From NCBI RefSeq assembly GCF_007713685.1, contig NZ_VMRJ01000001.1, forward strand, positions 602,129 through 666,128: DNA of 64,000 nt, in the 5' to 3' direction. The translations under genes were made by a program, and so were the position numbers. The DNA comes from Hymenobacter setariae. Its GTDB lineage: Bacteria; Bacteroidota; Bacteroidia; Cytophagales; Hymenobacteraceae. Under the pieces are notes generated by a model, which was given only the letters and a program-made list of their open reading frames with translations, made no database searches and had not been told where the DNA came from. This document shows positions 17,658-26,039 of the stretch, in pieces; position 1 is the stretch's first letter, and every line of letters begins with the position of its first letter.

Positions 17658-18900
17658 GCGTTTCTTATATTCGTTGGGCTTGGCCCTGTATGCGCTGCTG
17701 CTGCGGTTGGTAGCTCCTTTCAACCCTAAGGCGGCGGCCTGGGTAGCGGGCCGCCAGGGCTTGCTACCACGCATCGAGCAGGCCATAGGGGCCGAAACGG
17801 CGCCGCGCCTGTGGGTGCACTGCGCCTCCCTAGGTGAGTTTGAGCAGGGGCGGCCGCTCATTGAGGGGCTGCGGCGGCAGTACCCCGGCCACAAAATAGT
17901 GCTGACATTTTTCTCGCCCTCGGGCTACGAGGTGCGCAAGAACTGGGCGGGAGCCAACTACGTCTTCTACCTGCCGCTCGACACCGCCGAGCACGCCCGC
18001 CAGTTTGTGGCGGCAGTGCGGCCCGCGCTGGCCGTATTCGTGAAGTACGAGTTTTGGTACTACTACCTGCGCGAACTGCGCGAGCAAAGCATTCCAGCAG
18101 TGGTAGTGGCGGCCATCTTCCGGCCTAGCCAGGTTTTTTTCAAGCCCTGGGGCGGCTTCTTCCGGCAGATTCTCAGCCAGCTCAGCTTCATCTTCACTCA
18201 AAATGAAGAGTCGGCCGAGTTGCTGCGCGGCATTGGCCTGAAGCGGGTGCGCGTGGCCGGCGATACGCGCTTTGACACCGTGGCGGCCACGGCCGCCGCG
18301 CCGCCTAGGTCGCTGCCGCTCGTCGAAGCTTTTGTGGCCGACGGGGCGCCCGTGCTCGTGGCCGGCAGCACTTGGCCCGAAGACCTACCTGCCCTGGCGC
18401 CGTTGCTGCGCAAGCACGCGCGCACCATGCGCTTTATCGTGGCGCCGCACGAGGTGTCAGAAACGCATTTGCAGGAAGTAGAAGCCGCCATGCCGGGCCT
18501 CACGGTGCGCTACTCGCAGGCCACGCCCGCTACTGTGGCCGAGGCGCGGTTGCTACTCATCGACAACGTGGGGCTGCTGAGTCAGCTCTACCGCTTTGGT
18601 CGATTTGCCTACGTAGGCGGCGCTTTCGGGGCGGGCCTGCACAACACGCTGGAAGCGGCGGCCTTCGGGCTGCCGGTGTTTTTTGGGCCGCGCTACGAGC
18701 GGTTTCAGGAAGCCGTGGCGTTGGTGGACCTAGGGTGCGCTTTTTCGGCTCGCTCGGCTCACGAGCTGGAAGCGGCGTTTGATAAGCTCTATTACAATGA
18801 AGCAGCCCGCCTCTCGGTACAAGACATAAGCCTCGACTACGTGCACCAGCACGCCGGGGCCACCGGGCGCATTTTAAGAGAATTAAGAGTTAAGGAGTAA
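17650..18900 (+). CDS. waaA: 3-deoxy-D-manno-octulosonic acid transferase
   Basis: 416 aa inner-membrane KDO transferase acting on lipid IVA in lipopolysaccharide synthesis. An N-terminal membrane anchor (FLYSLGLALYALLLRLV) precedes a GT-B fold with SLGEFEQGRPLIEGLR (catalytic Glu region), VKYEFWYYYL, VAGSTWPEDLPAL, FVAPHEVSE and GGAFGAGLHNTLEAAAFGLPVFFGP. No in-frame ATG exists at the N-terminus. The start must be TTG at 17650 or 17656, both inside the T tract of a hairpin, which is odd and makes the exact start uncertain. Confidence 0.93.
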   Translation: MFLRFLYSLGLALYALLLRLVAPFNPKAAAWVAGRQGLLPRIEQAIGAETAPRLWVHCASLGEFEQGRPLIEGLRRQYPGHKIVLTFFSPSGYEVRKNWAGANYVFYLPLDTAEHARQFVAAVRPALAVFVKYEFWYYYLRELREQSIPAVVVAAIFRPSQVFFKPWGGFFRQILSQLSFIFTQNEESAELLRGIGLKRVRVAGDTRFDTVAATAAAPPRSLPLVEAFVADGAPVLVAGSTWPEDLPALAPLLRKHARTMRFIVAPHEVSETHLQEVEAAMPGLTVRYSQATPATVAEARLLLIDNVGLLSQLYRFGRFAYVGGAFGAGLHNTLEAAAFGLPVFFGPRYERFQEAVALVDLGCAFSARSAHELEAAFDKLYYNEAARLSVQDISLDYVHQHAGATGRILRELRVKE

Positions 18901-18978
18901 AAATTAGACGGGCGATGCAATTGTGAACGTGTCTTTGTACTGCGTTTGCTAATTGTCATCTCCAAGGCCCAACCCGAT

Positions 18979-19905
18979 ATGACCGGAACCATCATTAAAT
19001 CTACCGGCTCGTGGTACGTGGTGCGCGGCCATGAAACAGGCGAGCTCTACCGCTGCCGTTTGCGAGGCAAGTTCAAGAATAAAGGCCTGAAAGTGAGCAA
19101 CCCGCTGGCTGTGGGCGACGGGGTGGAGTTTGACTTACCCGAGCAGTCGGAGGGCGCGGGCGTGATTCATACCATCGCGGCGCGGCGCAACTACATTATC
19201 CGTCGCTCGGTGCACAAAAGCGAGCACGCCCACATCGTGGCAGCTAACCTAGACCAGGCGTTGCTGGTGGTCACGCTGGTGTCGCCAGCTACCTCGTTCG
19301 GGTTTATCGACCGTTTTCTGGTGACGGCCGAGGCGTATCATATTCCGGCGCTATTGATTTTCAACAAGTCGGATTTGTACGATGAAGACACGCTCGACTA
19401 CCAGCGCCAAATAGCCGGCATGTACGCCAGCGTGGGCTACCCTAGCGTACTGTGCGCCGCCGAATCGGGCGACAACGTAGCTGCCGTAGCCGCTTTGTTG
19501 CCGGGCAAGACTTCGCTGCTTTCGGGGCACTCAGGCGTGGGCAAAAGCACACTTATCAATGCCCTAGTGCCCGACCTGGACTTGAAAACGGCCGAAATCA
19601 GCGCATTTTCTGATAAGGGCAAGCACACCACTACCTTCGCCGAAATGCTGGAAGTGGAGCCCGGCACCTACCTCATCGACACGCCCGGCATTAAAGAACT
19701 AGGGCTGGTAGATGTACCCGCGGCCGAGCTGGCAGGCTACTTTCCCGAGATGCGGGCGCTGCTCAACCAGTGCCGCTATCATAACTGCCGCCACGTGCAC
19801 GAGCCCGGCTGCGCCGTAATAGAGGCTGTAGACCAGGGCCGCCTGGCCGTGCCCCGCTACGAAAGCTACGTAAGTATGCTGGCCGACGAGGACAACCGGC
19901 ATTAG
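18979..19905 (+). CDS. rsgA: Ribosome small-subunit GTPase RsgA
   Basis: 308 aa circularly permuted GTPase for 30S maturation. An OB-fold N-terminus (TGTIIKSTGSWYVV) is followed by G4 (NKSDLYD) before G1 (SGHSGVGKSTLINAL) and G3 (DTPGIKELG). A C-terminal zinc site C-x-x-x-x-C-x-H-x5-C is present (CRYHNCRHVHEPGC). The upstream TTG at 18946 was rejected in favour of the ATG at 18979. TGTCTTTG at 18930-18937 is a weak -7 box. Confidence 0.97.
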   Translation: MTGTIIKSTGSWYVVRGHETGELYRCRLRGKFKNKGLKVSNPLAVGDGVEFDLPEQSEGAGVIHTIAARRNYIIRRSVHKSEHAHIVAANLDQALLVVTLVSPATSFGFIDRFLVTAEAYHIPALLIFNKSDLYDEDTLDYQRQIAGMYASVGYPSVLCAAESGDNVAAVAALLPGKTSLLSGHSGVGKSTLINALVPDLDLKTAEISAFSDKGKHTTTFAEMLEVEPGTYLIDTPGIKELGLVDVPAAELAGYFPEMRALLNQCRYHNCRHVHEPGCAVIEAVDQGRLAVPRYESYVSMLADEDNRH

Positions 19906-19910
19906 TTAAG

Positions 19911-20005
19911 ATTGTCCTTGCACGTGCAGCGAAGCAATCGCACCCAAGCAGAACCCGAACGGCGCGGCTCAACAAGTACAATTGCTTCGCTACGCGCAAG
20001 GACAG
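19911..20005. repeat. REP-like inverted repeat
   Basis: Outer arms ATTGTCCTTGC..GCAGCGAAGCAAT and ATTGCTTCGCTACGCGCAAGGACAG are near complements separated by about 40 bp. The style (GCGAAGCAAT, CAAGGAC) is that of dispersed extragenic palindromes. Only one copy is in this window. It may also terminate rsgA. Confidence 0.6.
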
Positions 20006-20045
20006 TTTTTATCTTCACTCTTTCAAAACACTAGCCTTCACCGCT

Positions 20046-21566
20046 ATGCTGGTCAGCGTCTTACCCGTACCCTTCGGCGATGCCGGCCGCCAGCGGCAGT
20101 ACGAAGCGGTGCTAGCCGCCTTTGAGAACGAGGCCGATATGCCAGCTACTGTACTGCTAGGCAACCTAGGAGCTTTTTCGCCTGCCCAGGCAGATATCAT
20201 TGTGGTCCAACCCACCAGCCTAGCGTTCGGGGTGCTGCTGCCCCAGGCCGGGCAGCTCACGATACCGGCGCTAACCCACGGAAGCTGGCAGCTTGACGGG
20301 CAGCCGCTGCCGGGCTTTACGGACGCTGACAACCCCTTTGTGCACTACCAGCAGCAATTACCACTGGCACTGGCTTGGCTGAGTGAACACCTAGGCTTGC
20401 CTGAAGAGGAGTTGCCGCCCTGCACGGGCTTTGCGCTATTTGAGGCGCCGCTCACCTTTGGGCCGGGGGTAGAGACGCAGCTACATCGCCACACGGCAGC
20501 TACTGATTTTCAGCTAGTGGGCGGAGTTGAGCAGTTCCTCGCGCGCTTGCATCAACTACCAGCGGCATCGGCCGCACTCAACGAAGACGAGCTACTAGAC
20601 TGGGGCGAATACCTGGCCCGCGAGCCCTACGTTGCCCACGAGCAGGGCATACCTATTGGCCTATTCGACGACCTGCCGGCCTTGCTAAAGCAGAAGCTGC
20701 AGCAGCTTTGGCGCTGGCTTGGGGCCGAAGATATTCCTGCTGACCCGCCCTATGGGAGCGCCCCGCTCCTACCCGACCCTGCCCTGCGCGACGAGCAGGA
20801 GCAAGCGCGCCTGCACCAGCTGCGCCAAGAGCTGCTGGCCGAGCTTCAGCAGCAGCGCCAAGAGGCTGCCGCCCGCGAGGCTACCCGCACGCAGGAGCTA
20901 GCCCAGCTGCGGCAGCAGTTGGCGCAAGCTGGCCAGCCCGCCGCCGAGCGCCAAGCCGAGCTAGCCGCCAAAGCGGCCCTAGAAGAATCGCTGCACACTG
21001 CCCGCGCCGAGCTCACGGCCCGCAACCAGGAACTTGACGCCCGCCTCCGGCAGCTAGAGCAGCTTAGCCAGCAGTTGCGCGCGGCGCCGGTGGCCGTGCC
21101 CGCTCGGCCTGCTAGCCAGCCCGTGGCGGCACCTAGGCAGGCTTCAGGGCGCGCAACGCCTCCCAAAGTAGCTTATCGGCGCATGCAGCAGGCCGAGCGC
21201 TGGGGCCTGATAGCCCTGGCCGTGGGCATCCTAGGTGCGGGCGGAGTTGGCCTGGCCCGCTGGCTACACCCCTCTCAAAGTAAGCCGCTCACCACGGCCC
21301 CCCGCCGGGCGGCGCCCGTCTACCAACCCGAGGAAGACCTAGTACCATCTCCCGTTATTATTTATGACAGCGTGGCGCACACGGGTTTGACGGTGCCAGA
21401 TACATCCCTGGTGCGCGAAGCTGCGGCACCCGATGCCAACTACGAAGACCATGAAGCGGCCCGCCGAGCCGAGTCGGCGCCAGTGCGCTTAGACAGCGCG
21501 GCCTCGGCCCCCGAGCCACCTAGGCCTGCGCCTGCCGACTCAGTCGCGGCTAGCCCTGCGCCCTAG
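20046..21566 (+). CDS. Membrane protein with degenerate NERD-like N-terminal domain
   Basis: 506 aa, no close family recognised. Residues about 10-115 recall the NERD nuclease-related domain: a leading helix with Glu (RQRQYEAVL), ADIIVVQPTSLAFGVLL, GSWQLDG, then NPFVHYQQQL. The E-x-K pair that normally follows the Asp strand is absent (LLPQAG), so nuclease activity is unlikely. Residues about 240-350 form a long Gln/Ala/Glu-rich coiled coil. One membrane helix (WGLIALAVGILGAGGVGLA) follows, then a Pro/Ala/Asp-rich tail of about 95 residues. The topology suggests a cytosolic sensor domain on a coiled-coil stalk. The NERD reading is inference from motif spacing. Confidence 0.6.
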   Translation: MLVSVLPVPFGDAGRQRQYEAVLAAFENEADMPATVLLGNLGAFSPAQADIIVVQPTSLAFGVLLPQAGQLTIPALTHGSWQLDGQPLPGFTDADNPFVHYQQQLPLALAWLSEHLGLPEEELPPCTGFALFEAPLTFGPGVETQLHRHTAATDFQLVGGVEQFLARLHQLPAASAALNEDELLDWGEYLAREPYVAHEQGIPIGLFDDLPALLKQKLQQLWRWLGAEDIPADPPYGSAPLLPDPALRDEQEQARLHQLRQELLAELQQQRQEAAAREATRTQELAQLRQQLAQAGQPAAERQAELAAKAALEESLHTARAELTARNQELDARLRQLEQLSQQLRAAPVAVPARPASQPVAAPRQASGRATPPKVAYRRMQQAERWGLIALAVGILGAGGVGLARWLHPSQSKPLTTAPRRAAPVYQPEEDLVPSPVIIYDSVAHTGLTVPDTSLVREAAAPDANYEDHEAARRAESAPVRLDSAASAPEPPRPAPADSVAASPAP

Positions 21567-21608
21567 TTTCCGCGTACACTCAGCCATTTCAAGCTTTCTC
21601 TACTTTTC

Positions 21609-22493
21609 ATGGCTGATAAAATTGCCTTCCTAGGCCTAGGCAGCATGGGCGCCGCTATGGCCACCAACCTGCTTAAGGCTGGCTTTCCGCTCACCGTCTA
21701 TAACCGCACTGCCGCCAAGGCCGAGCCACTGCGCCAGCAAGGTGCCACTGTGGCCACCACTCCCGCCGAGGCTGTGCGTGATGCTGACATCGTATTCACG
21801 ATGCTGACCGACGACAAGGCCCTCGAAGAAATCACGACGGGTCCCGACGGTTTCATTCATGCGCTAAAGCCCGGTGCCATCCACGCCTCGTGCAGCACAG
21901 TAGCTCCCGACACCAACCGCCGCTTGGCTGAGGCGCACCGCGCTCACGGCTCTTTTCTGGTAGCTTCGCCAGTGTTTGGCAAGCCCGATGTGGCTGCCGC
22001 TGGTAAGCTCTGGGTTGGTTCATCGGGCCCTGCAGAGGCCCGTGAGCGCCTGAAAGCCGCGCAAGCCGCCATTGGCCAGGGCACCCACAATTTTGGCGAC
22101 GACCCCGGCGCGGCCAGCGTAGCTAAGCTTTGCGGCAACTTCCTCCTAGGTACTGTGATAGAAGGCATGGCGGAGGCCCTGACGCTAGCCGAAAAGTGTG
22201 GGCTAGACCGCGTAGGCTTCTACGAGATGCTCACCAGCACGCTTTTCAACAACCCTATTTACAAGAGCTACGGCAAGCTCATTGCCGAGCAGCACTACCA
22301 GCCGGTGGGCGCGCCGCCAGCCATCATCCGCAAGGACATGAACTTGGTGGTGCAGGAGGCCTATAAAAATGACATGCCCATGCCCTTCGCCAACCTCATT
22401 CGCGACCGCCTCACCGCCACCGTGGCCCTAGGGGAGCCCGATGTAGACTGGGCGAGCTTCGCCAAGCGCGTGTCGGAAGATGCGGGACTTTAA
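21609..22493 (+). CDS. NAD(P)-dependent beta-hydroxyacid dehydrogenase
   Basis: 294 aa of the 6-phosphogluconate / 3-hydroxyisobutyrate dehydrogenase superfamily. The N-terminal dinucleotide motif is FLGLGSMGAAMATNLLKAG. The substrate loop is SCSTVAPDT and SPVFGKPDVAAAGKL, and the catalytic-lysine helix is VAKLCGNFLLG. It could be a glyoxylate/succinic-semialdehyde reductase, and the substrate is not determinable. The gene contains an overlapping CCTAGGCCTAGG at 21628. Its stop codon lies within the arm of a 39-bp hairpin. Confidence 0.9.
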   Translation: MADKIAFLGLGSMGAAMATNLLKAGFPLTVYNRTAAKAEPLRQQGATVATTPAEAVRDADIVFTMLTDDKALEEITTGPDGFIHALKPGAIHASCSTVAPDTNRRLAEAHRAHGSFLVASPVFGKPDVAAAGKLWVGSSGPAEARERLKAAQAAIGQGTHNFGDDPGAASVAKLCGNFLLGTVIEGMAEALTLAEKCGLDRVGFYEMLTSTLFNNPIYKSYGKLIAEQHYQPVGAPPAIIRKDMNLVVQEAYKNDMPMPFANLIRDRLTATVALGEPDVDWASFAKRVSEDAGL

Positions 22494-22573
22494 AAAGCAA
22501 CTAGCATAAGGGGTAATGCGCGTATTGCTAAATAAGCAGTACGCGCATTACCCCTTATGCTAGTTGCTTTTTA
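22491..22573. terminator. 39-bp hairpin embracing both stop codons
   Basis: Arms 22491-22529 and 22535-22573 are complementary over 39 positions with a single G.T wobble and a 5-nt loop (AAATA). The first three bases are the TAA stop of the plus-strand dehydrogenase. The last three are the TAA stop of the minus-strand fasciclin gene. The whole space between the two convergent genes is one hairpin. Confidence 0.85.
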
Positions 22574-23209
22574 CTTCGCCAGCGGCAACACCACGCCATC
22601 AATAACGTGGGTGACACCGTTTTTAGAAATAACGTCGGCAATCTGCACCGTAGCTGAGGCGTCTTTGCCATTGCTAACCATTACTTTACCGTCTTTCACG
22701 GTGAAGTGTAGCTTCTCGCCGTTCACGGTGGTTATCTCCTGGCCATCCCGAATATCGGCGGCCAAAATGCGGCCTGGAATAACGTGATAGGTCAGCACCC
22801 CTTTGAGCTTGGCTAAGCTAGCAGGGTCTTGCAGGCTAGCTAGGGCTGCTTTGGGCAGCTTGTCGAAGGCGGCGTTGGTTGGAGCAAATACGGTGAAGGG
22901 GCCGGTACCTTTCAGTGTTTCGACGAGGCCCGCGTTGGTCACGAGTTTCACGAGCGTGCTCACGCTCTTGGCCTGCGCAGCGTTCTCCACAATGTCTTTG
23001 TCGGCAGTCATAGCTACCCCGTCCACCATCACCCCGCCGGGCTTAGCCATGCGCAGCGAGTCGGTGGGCATGGCGGCCGAGTCAGCCGTGGCCTTAGCCG
23101 CAGCAGCTTCTTCGGCGGTAGGGGTTTCTTTTTGGTCGGTGCCACCACACGAAGTCAGTAGCAGGGCCGCCATAGCGGCAGCGGGCAGGTGGCGGAAAAG
23201 GTTAGTCAT
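22571..23209 (-). CDS. Fasciclin-domain lipoprotein
   Basis: 212 aa. The lipoprotein signal has lipobox LLTSC with C21 and is followed by an Ala/Thr/Glu-rich linker (about 25-65). A single FAS1 domain shows the H1 motif (GPFTVFAPTNAAFDKLP), LKGVLTYHVIPGRI and the H2-like KNGVTHVIDGVVLP end. FAS1 domains mediate adhesion. This one should sit in the outer membrane or periplasmic leaflet. Length and domain count are those of common Bacteroidota FAS1 lipoproteins. Confidence 0.93.
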   Translation of the reverse strand: MTNLFRHLPAAAMAALLLTSCGGTDQKETPTAEEAAAAKATADSAAMPTDSLRMAKPGGVMVDGVAMTADKDIVENAAQAKSVSTLVKLVTNAGLVETLKGTGPFTVFAPTNAAFDKLPKAALASLQDPASLAKLKGVLTYHVIPGRILAADIRDGQEITTVNGEKLHFTVKDGKVMVSNGKDASATVQIADVISKNGVTHVIDGVVLPLAK

Positions 23210-23322
23210 AAAAAAAGTGAGGTGAAATTTTGCCGCTAAGCAAAACCAGCGGCGTACTGTTTGGCTTACGTAGCAGTAGCCGCCCTAGGTTATCCTAAAC
23301 CCTGCGGCCGGGCTGCCGTTTT

Positions 23323-23330
23323 TACTTTTG
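23323..23330 (+). promoter_or_regulatory. -7 box of the cyclophilin gene (TACTTTTG)
   Basis: A perfect TAnnTTTG 44 bp before the ATG at 23374, giving a leader of about 38 nt. Confidence 0.5.
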
Positions 23331-23373
23331 CTGAGCCAGCGCGTAGCTGGCTTTTTCAACACCATCCACCCGC

Positions 23374-23841
23374 ATGAAAACTGCCGAAATCCACACGCCC
23401 AAGGGCGTTATGAAAGTTGAGTTCTACGAGCAAGACGCTCCTAACACTGTTAAGAACTTTATCGACTTGGCCGAGAAGGGCTTCTATGATGGCACCAAGT
23501 TTCACCGCGTCATTCCGAATTTTATGATTCAGGGCGGCGACCCCAACACCAAGCCCGGCGCCAAGGGCATGCCCGGCACCGGCGGCCCCGGCTACAAAAT
23601 CAAGTGCGAAACCAGCGGCAACAACCAGTACCACGACCGTGGCGTGCTGAGCATGGCCCACGCTGGCAAAGACACTGGCGGCTCGCAGTTTTTCATCGTG
23701 CACAACCGCCAAAACACTGCTCACCTTGACCGCGTGCACACGGTATTCGGTAAGGTAGTAGAAGGTGATGAGGTAATCGACCAGATTCGCGGCAACGACG
23801 AAATCACCAAGATTGTAGTGAAGGACGACGCTGCTTCGTAG
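23374..23841 (+). CDS. Cyclophilin-type peptidylprolyl isomerase
   Basis: 155 aa cytosolic single-domain cyclophilin. It shows [15 protein letters not shown] (catalytic Arg, Phe, Gln), [21 protein letters not shown] and [20 protein letters not shown]. It has no signal peptide, unlike many periplasmic PpiA proteins. It folds proline-containing segments. A tight hairpin terminator follows, indicating a monocistronic gene. Confidence 0.96.
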   Translation: MKTAEIHTPKGVMKVEFYEQDAPNTVKNFIDLAEKGFYDGTKFHRVIPNFMIQGGDPNTKPGAKGMPGTGGPGYKIKCETSGNNQYHDRGVLSMAHAGKDTGGSQFFIVHNRQNTAHLDRVHTVFGKVVEGDEVIDQIRGNDEITKIVVKDDAAS

Positions 23842-23862
23842 TGCTCCTTTCGCCTTCACACG

Positions 23863-23893
23863 AAATGCCCGGAATAGCTTCCGGGCATTTTTT
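23863..23893 (+). terminator. Terminator of the cyclophilin gene
   Basis: AAATGCCCGGAA/TTCCGGGCATTT with loop TAGC and a T run, 21 bp after the stop. Confidence 0.9.
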
Positions 23894-24039
23894 CGTTTTG
23901 GCTTGATTATTTAGCCAGAAGCCACGTATAAGCTAGCATTACTAATAGCAGGAAAACCATATTTAATTGAACTTGTCGCTCAGCAACACAAGCTCAGTAA
24001 GGTTCTTAGTAACCTGTTTTCTTGCCAAATTCTATACCC

Positions 24040-24306
24040 ATGAGAAGACCTAGCCAAGTACTTGCCTTTGCGCTGGCCGCCAGCCTTTCTTTAGGAAGCT
24101 GCTCCTTGATTCGCTCCGATGCTAATTCCAGGAATCCACTCATTGCCGAACAAGCTCAGCGTGTCAATGACTTACAGCGCCAGGTTGATGACCAAAATCG
24201 ACTGGTTGATACCGAAAAAGCTAAAGAAAAAGCTTTGAAATACCAGCTTAAGAGCGCTAAGCAAGAGCTGAAAGCCCGTAAGCAACAAGCTAAAAGCGGT
24301 TATTAA
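24040..24306 (+). CDS. Small coiled-coil lipoprotein
   Basis: 88 aa from the ATG at 24040; a TTG six codons upstream is less likely. The signal peptide has lipobox SLGSC (cysteine at residue 21). The rest is one charged helix with heptad-like spacing (QRVNDLQRQVDDQNRLVDTEKAKEK) and a Lys/Gln-rich end. This recalls Lpp/SlyB-style periplasmic stalks, but I recognise no family. Local base composition is more AT-rich than its neighbours. A strong terminator follows. Confidence 0.75.
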   Translation: MRRPSQVLAFALAASLSLGSCSLIRSDANSRNPLIAEQAQRVNDLQRQVDDQNRLVDTEKAKEKALKYQLKSAKQELKARKQQAKSGY

Positions 24307-24323
24307 CGCTCAGCTATCCATTT

Positions 24324-24363
24324 AAAAAAGCCCCGCGCACCTTTCGATGCGCGGGGCTTTTTA
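24324..24363. terminator. Bidirectional terminator after the small lipoprotein
   Basis: AAAAGCCCCGCGCA/TGCGCGGGGCTTTT with an 8-nt loop. It also ends the convergent AAA ATPase gene. Confidence 0.92.
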
Positions 24364-24397
24364 CTTATGAACGGACTCACAGAGCCTAAAACACTAC

Positions 24398-25918
24398 CTA
24401 GCGGCGGCGACGGGGCTTTTCTTCTTCCTCGTCATCGTCGTCATCGCCGAAGCTCGGCATGGTGAACATCGACGAGAGCAGGTCCTTGAACTGCGCACCG
24501 GCCGTGAGGCGGTTGCGCGAGATAAGCGAGTGCTCGGCCAGGCCGTGCAGCAAAAACTCCATGAGGAAGTACGTGGTATCGGCGTCCTCCTTGGGGTGCA
24601 GTTCCTTCACGATATCGCGCAGGCCGGGTACTTTGTCGAGGGCCGCGCGGTAGTCGTTTACGTGGGCATCGTGCAAGATATCCAGCGTGTTGCCGTTGCC
24701 GAACCACTCCTGTATCGTCTTGTAGGGCGACGGGCGGTTTTTGAGTTTCTTGGCCTTGTCGGGGTCTGGGAAGTATTGGAGGAACAGCGTACGGATGGCT
24801 TTACCCATCAGCTTCTCGGCCACGATGCCAGCGCCTTCCTGCTCGCCTTCGTACACCAGCTCGACCTTACCCGTGATGGCTGGCACGGCCGAAATAAAGT
24901 CGGCTACGCGCACGTAGGTGTTCTTTTCGCCATTGATGAGGGCGCGGCGCTCGGCGCCGGCAATCACCTGCTCGTAGGCCGAGATGGTGAGGCGAGCCGA
25001 TACCCCCGACTTAGCATCCACAAACTCGGAGCCGCGAGCCTCTACAGCTACTTGCTCCACGAGGTCATGCACAATTTCGTTGGTGGTTACCATGCCTTTC
25101 TGCACCTCTTTAATGCGGGCTTCCTGCTTGGTAATGCGCTTGCCGATTTCTATCGACTTGGGATAGTGCGTGATAATCTGAGCGTCGATACGGTCCTTGA
25201 GGGGCGTCACGATGCTGCCGCGGTTGGTGTAGTCCTCAGGGTTGGCCGTGAACACAAACTGAATATCCAAAGGCAAGCGCACCTTGAAGCCACGAATCTG
25301 AATGTCGCCTTCCTGCAAGATGTTGAACAGCGACACCTGAATACGGGCCTGCAAATCGGGCAGCTCGTTGATTACGAAAATGCCGCGGTGTGCCCTAGGT
25401 ATCAGGCCAAAGTGAATCACGCGCTCATCGCTATAAGGCAGCTTGAGCGTGGCCGCTTTGATGGGGTCAGCGTCGCCGATGAGGTCGGCCACAGATACGT
25501 CGGGCGTAGCCAGCTTCTCGGTGTAGCGGTCGAGGCGGTGCCACCAAGCTACGGGGGTGTCATCGCCTTTTTCAGCGATGAGGTTGCGGGCAAATACCGA
25601 TAGCGGCTGCAGCGGGTCATCGTTCAGCTCCGAGCCCTCAACAACTGGCACGTACTCATCAAGCAAGTTGATAAGTAAGCGCGCAATACGGGTTTTGGCC
25701 TGTCCGCGCAAGCCTAGGAGGTTGATGTGGTGCCCAGCCAAGATGGCGCGCTGTAGCTCGGGAATCACGGTCTCTTCGTAGCCGAAGATGCCCGGAAAAA
25801 CGTCTTCTTTGTTACGAAGTTTTTGGATGAGGTTGTCCCGCAATTCCTCTTTTACGGAGCGGGGCTTGTAGCCACTGGCGCGCAGTTGGCCCAGGGTGCG
25901 AATAGCGTCGTGTGTCAT
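24398..25918 (-). CDS. MoxR/ChlI-type AAA+ ATPase
   Basis: 506 aa, magnesium-chelatase-subunit-I-like AAA+ ATPase. Walker A is GLRGQAKT (69-76). The Walker B position reads VINELPDL, with Asn in place of the usual Asp but Glu retained. FTANPEDYTNRGSIVTPLKDRID is the sensor-1/arginine-finger region. An acidic stretch (DDDDDEEEE) and RRRR form the C-terminal end. Such ATPases work with a VWA protein. The VWA protein at 30606-31715, same strand, is the likely partner although two unrelated genes lie between. The target is unknown. Confidence 0.88.
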   Translation of the reverse strand: MTHDAIRTLGQLRASGYKPRSVKEELRDNLIQKLRNKEDVFPGIFGYEETVIPELQRAILAGHHINLLGLRGQAKTRIARLLINLLDEYVPVVEGSELNDDPLQPLSVFARNLIAEKGDDTPVAWWHRLDRYTEKLATPDVSVADLIGDADPIKAATLKLPYSDERVIHFGLIPRAHRGIFVINELPDLQARIQVSLFNILQEGDIQIRGFKVRLPLDIQFVFTANPEDYTNRGSIVTPLKDRIDAQIITHYPKSIEIGKRITKQEARIKEVQKGMVTTNEIVHDLVEQVAVEARGSEFVDAKSGVSARLTISAYEQVIAGAERRALINGEKNTYVRVADFISAVPAITGKVELVYEGEQEGAGIVAEKLMGKAIRTLFLQYFPDPDKAKKLKNRPSPYKTIQEWFGNGNTLDILHDAHVNDYRAALDKVPGLRDIVKELHPKEDADTTYFLMEFLLHGLAEHSLISRNRLTAGAQFKDLLSSMFTMPSFGDDDDDEEEEKPRRRR

Positions 25919-26039
25919 TACTGTCTTAAACCCACTAAGGGGGCCTGAGGTTCAGCCAGCCGCAGTGGAGTTTTAGGGCACCTATGTGCCTATTGCGCCG
26001 CCTCCCAGCCCTATGCCGTGGCCGCTACCATCCGTGCCC

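Noticed and set aside
24530..25603. 357-codon open frame antisense to the AAA ATPase gene
   Set aside because: Shadow of the coding strand; low-complexity hydrophobic/Val-rich translation without motifs.
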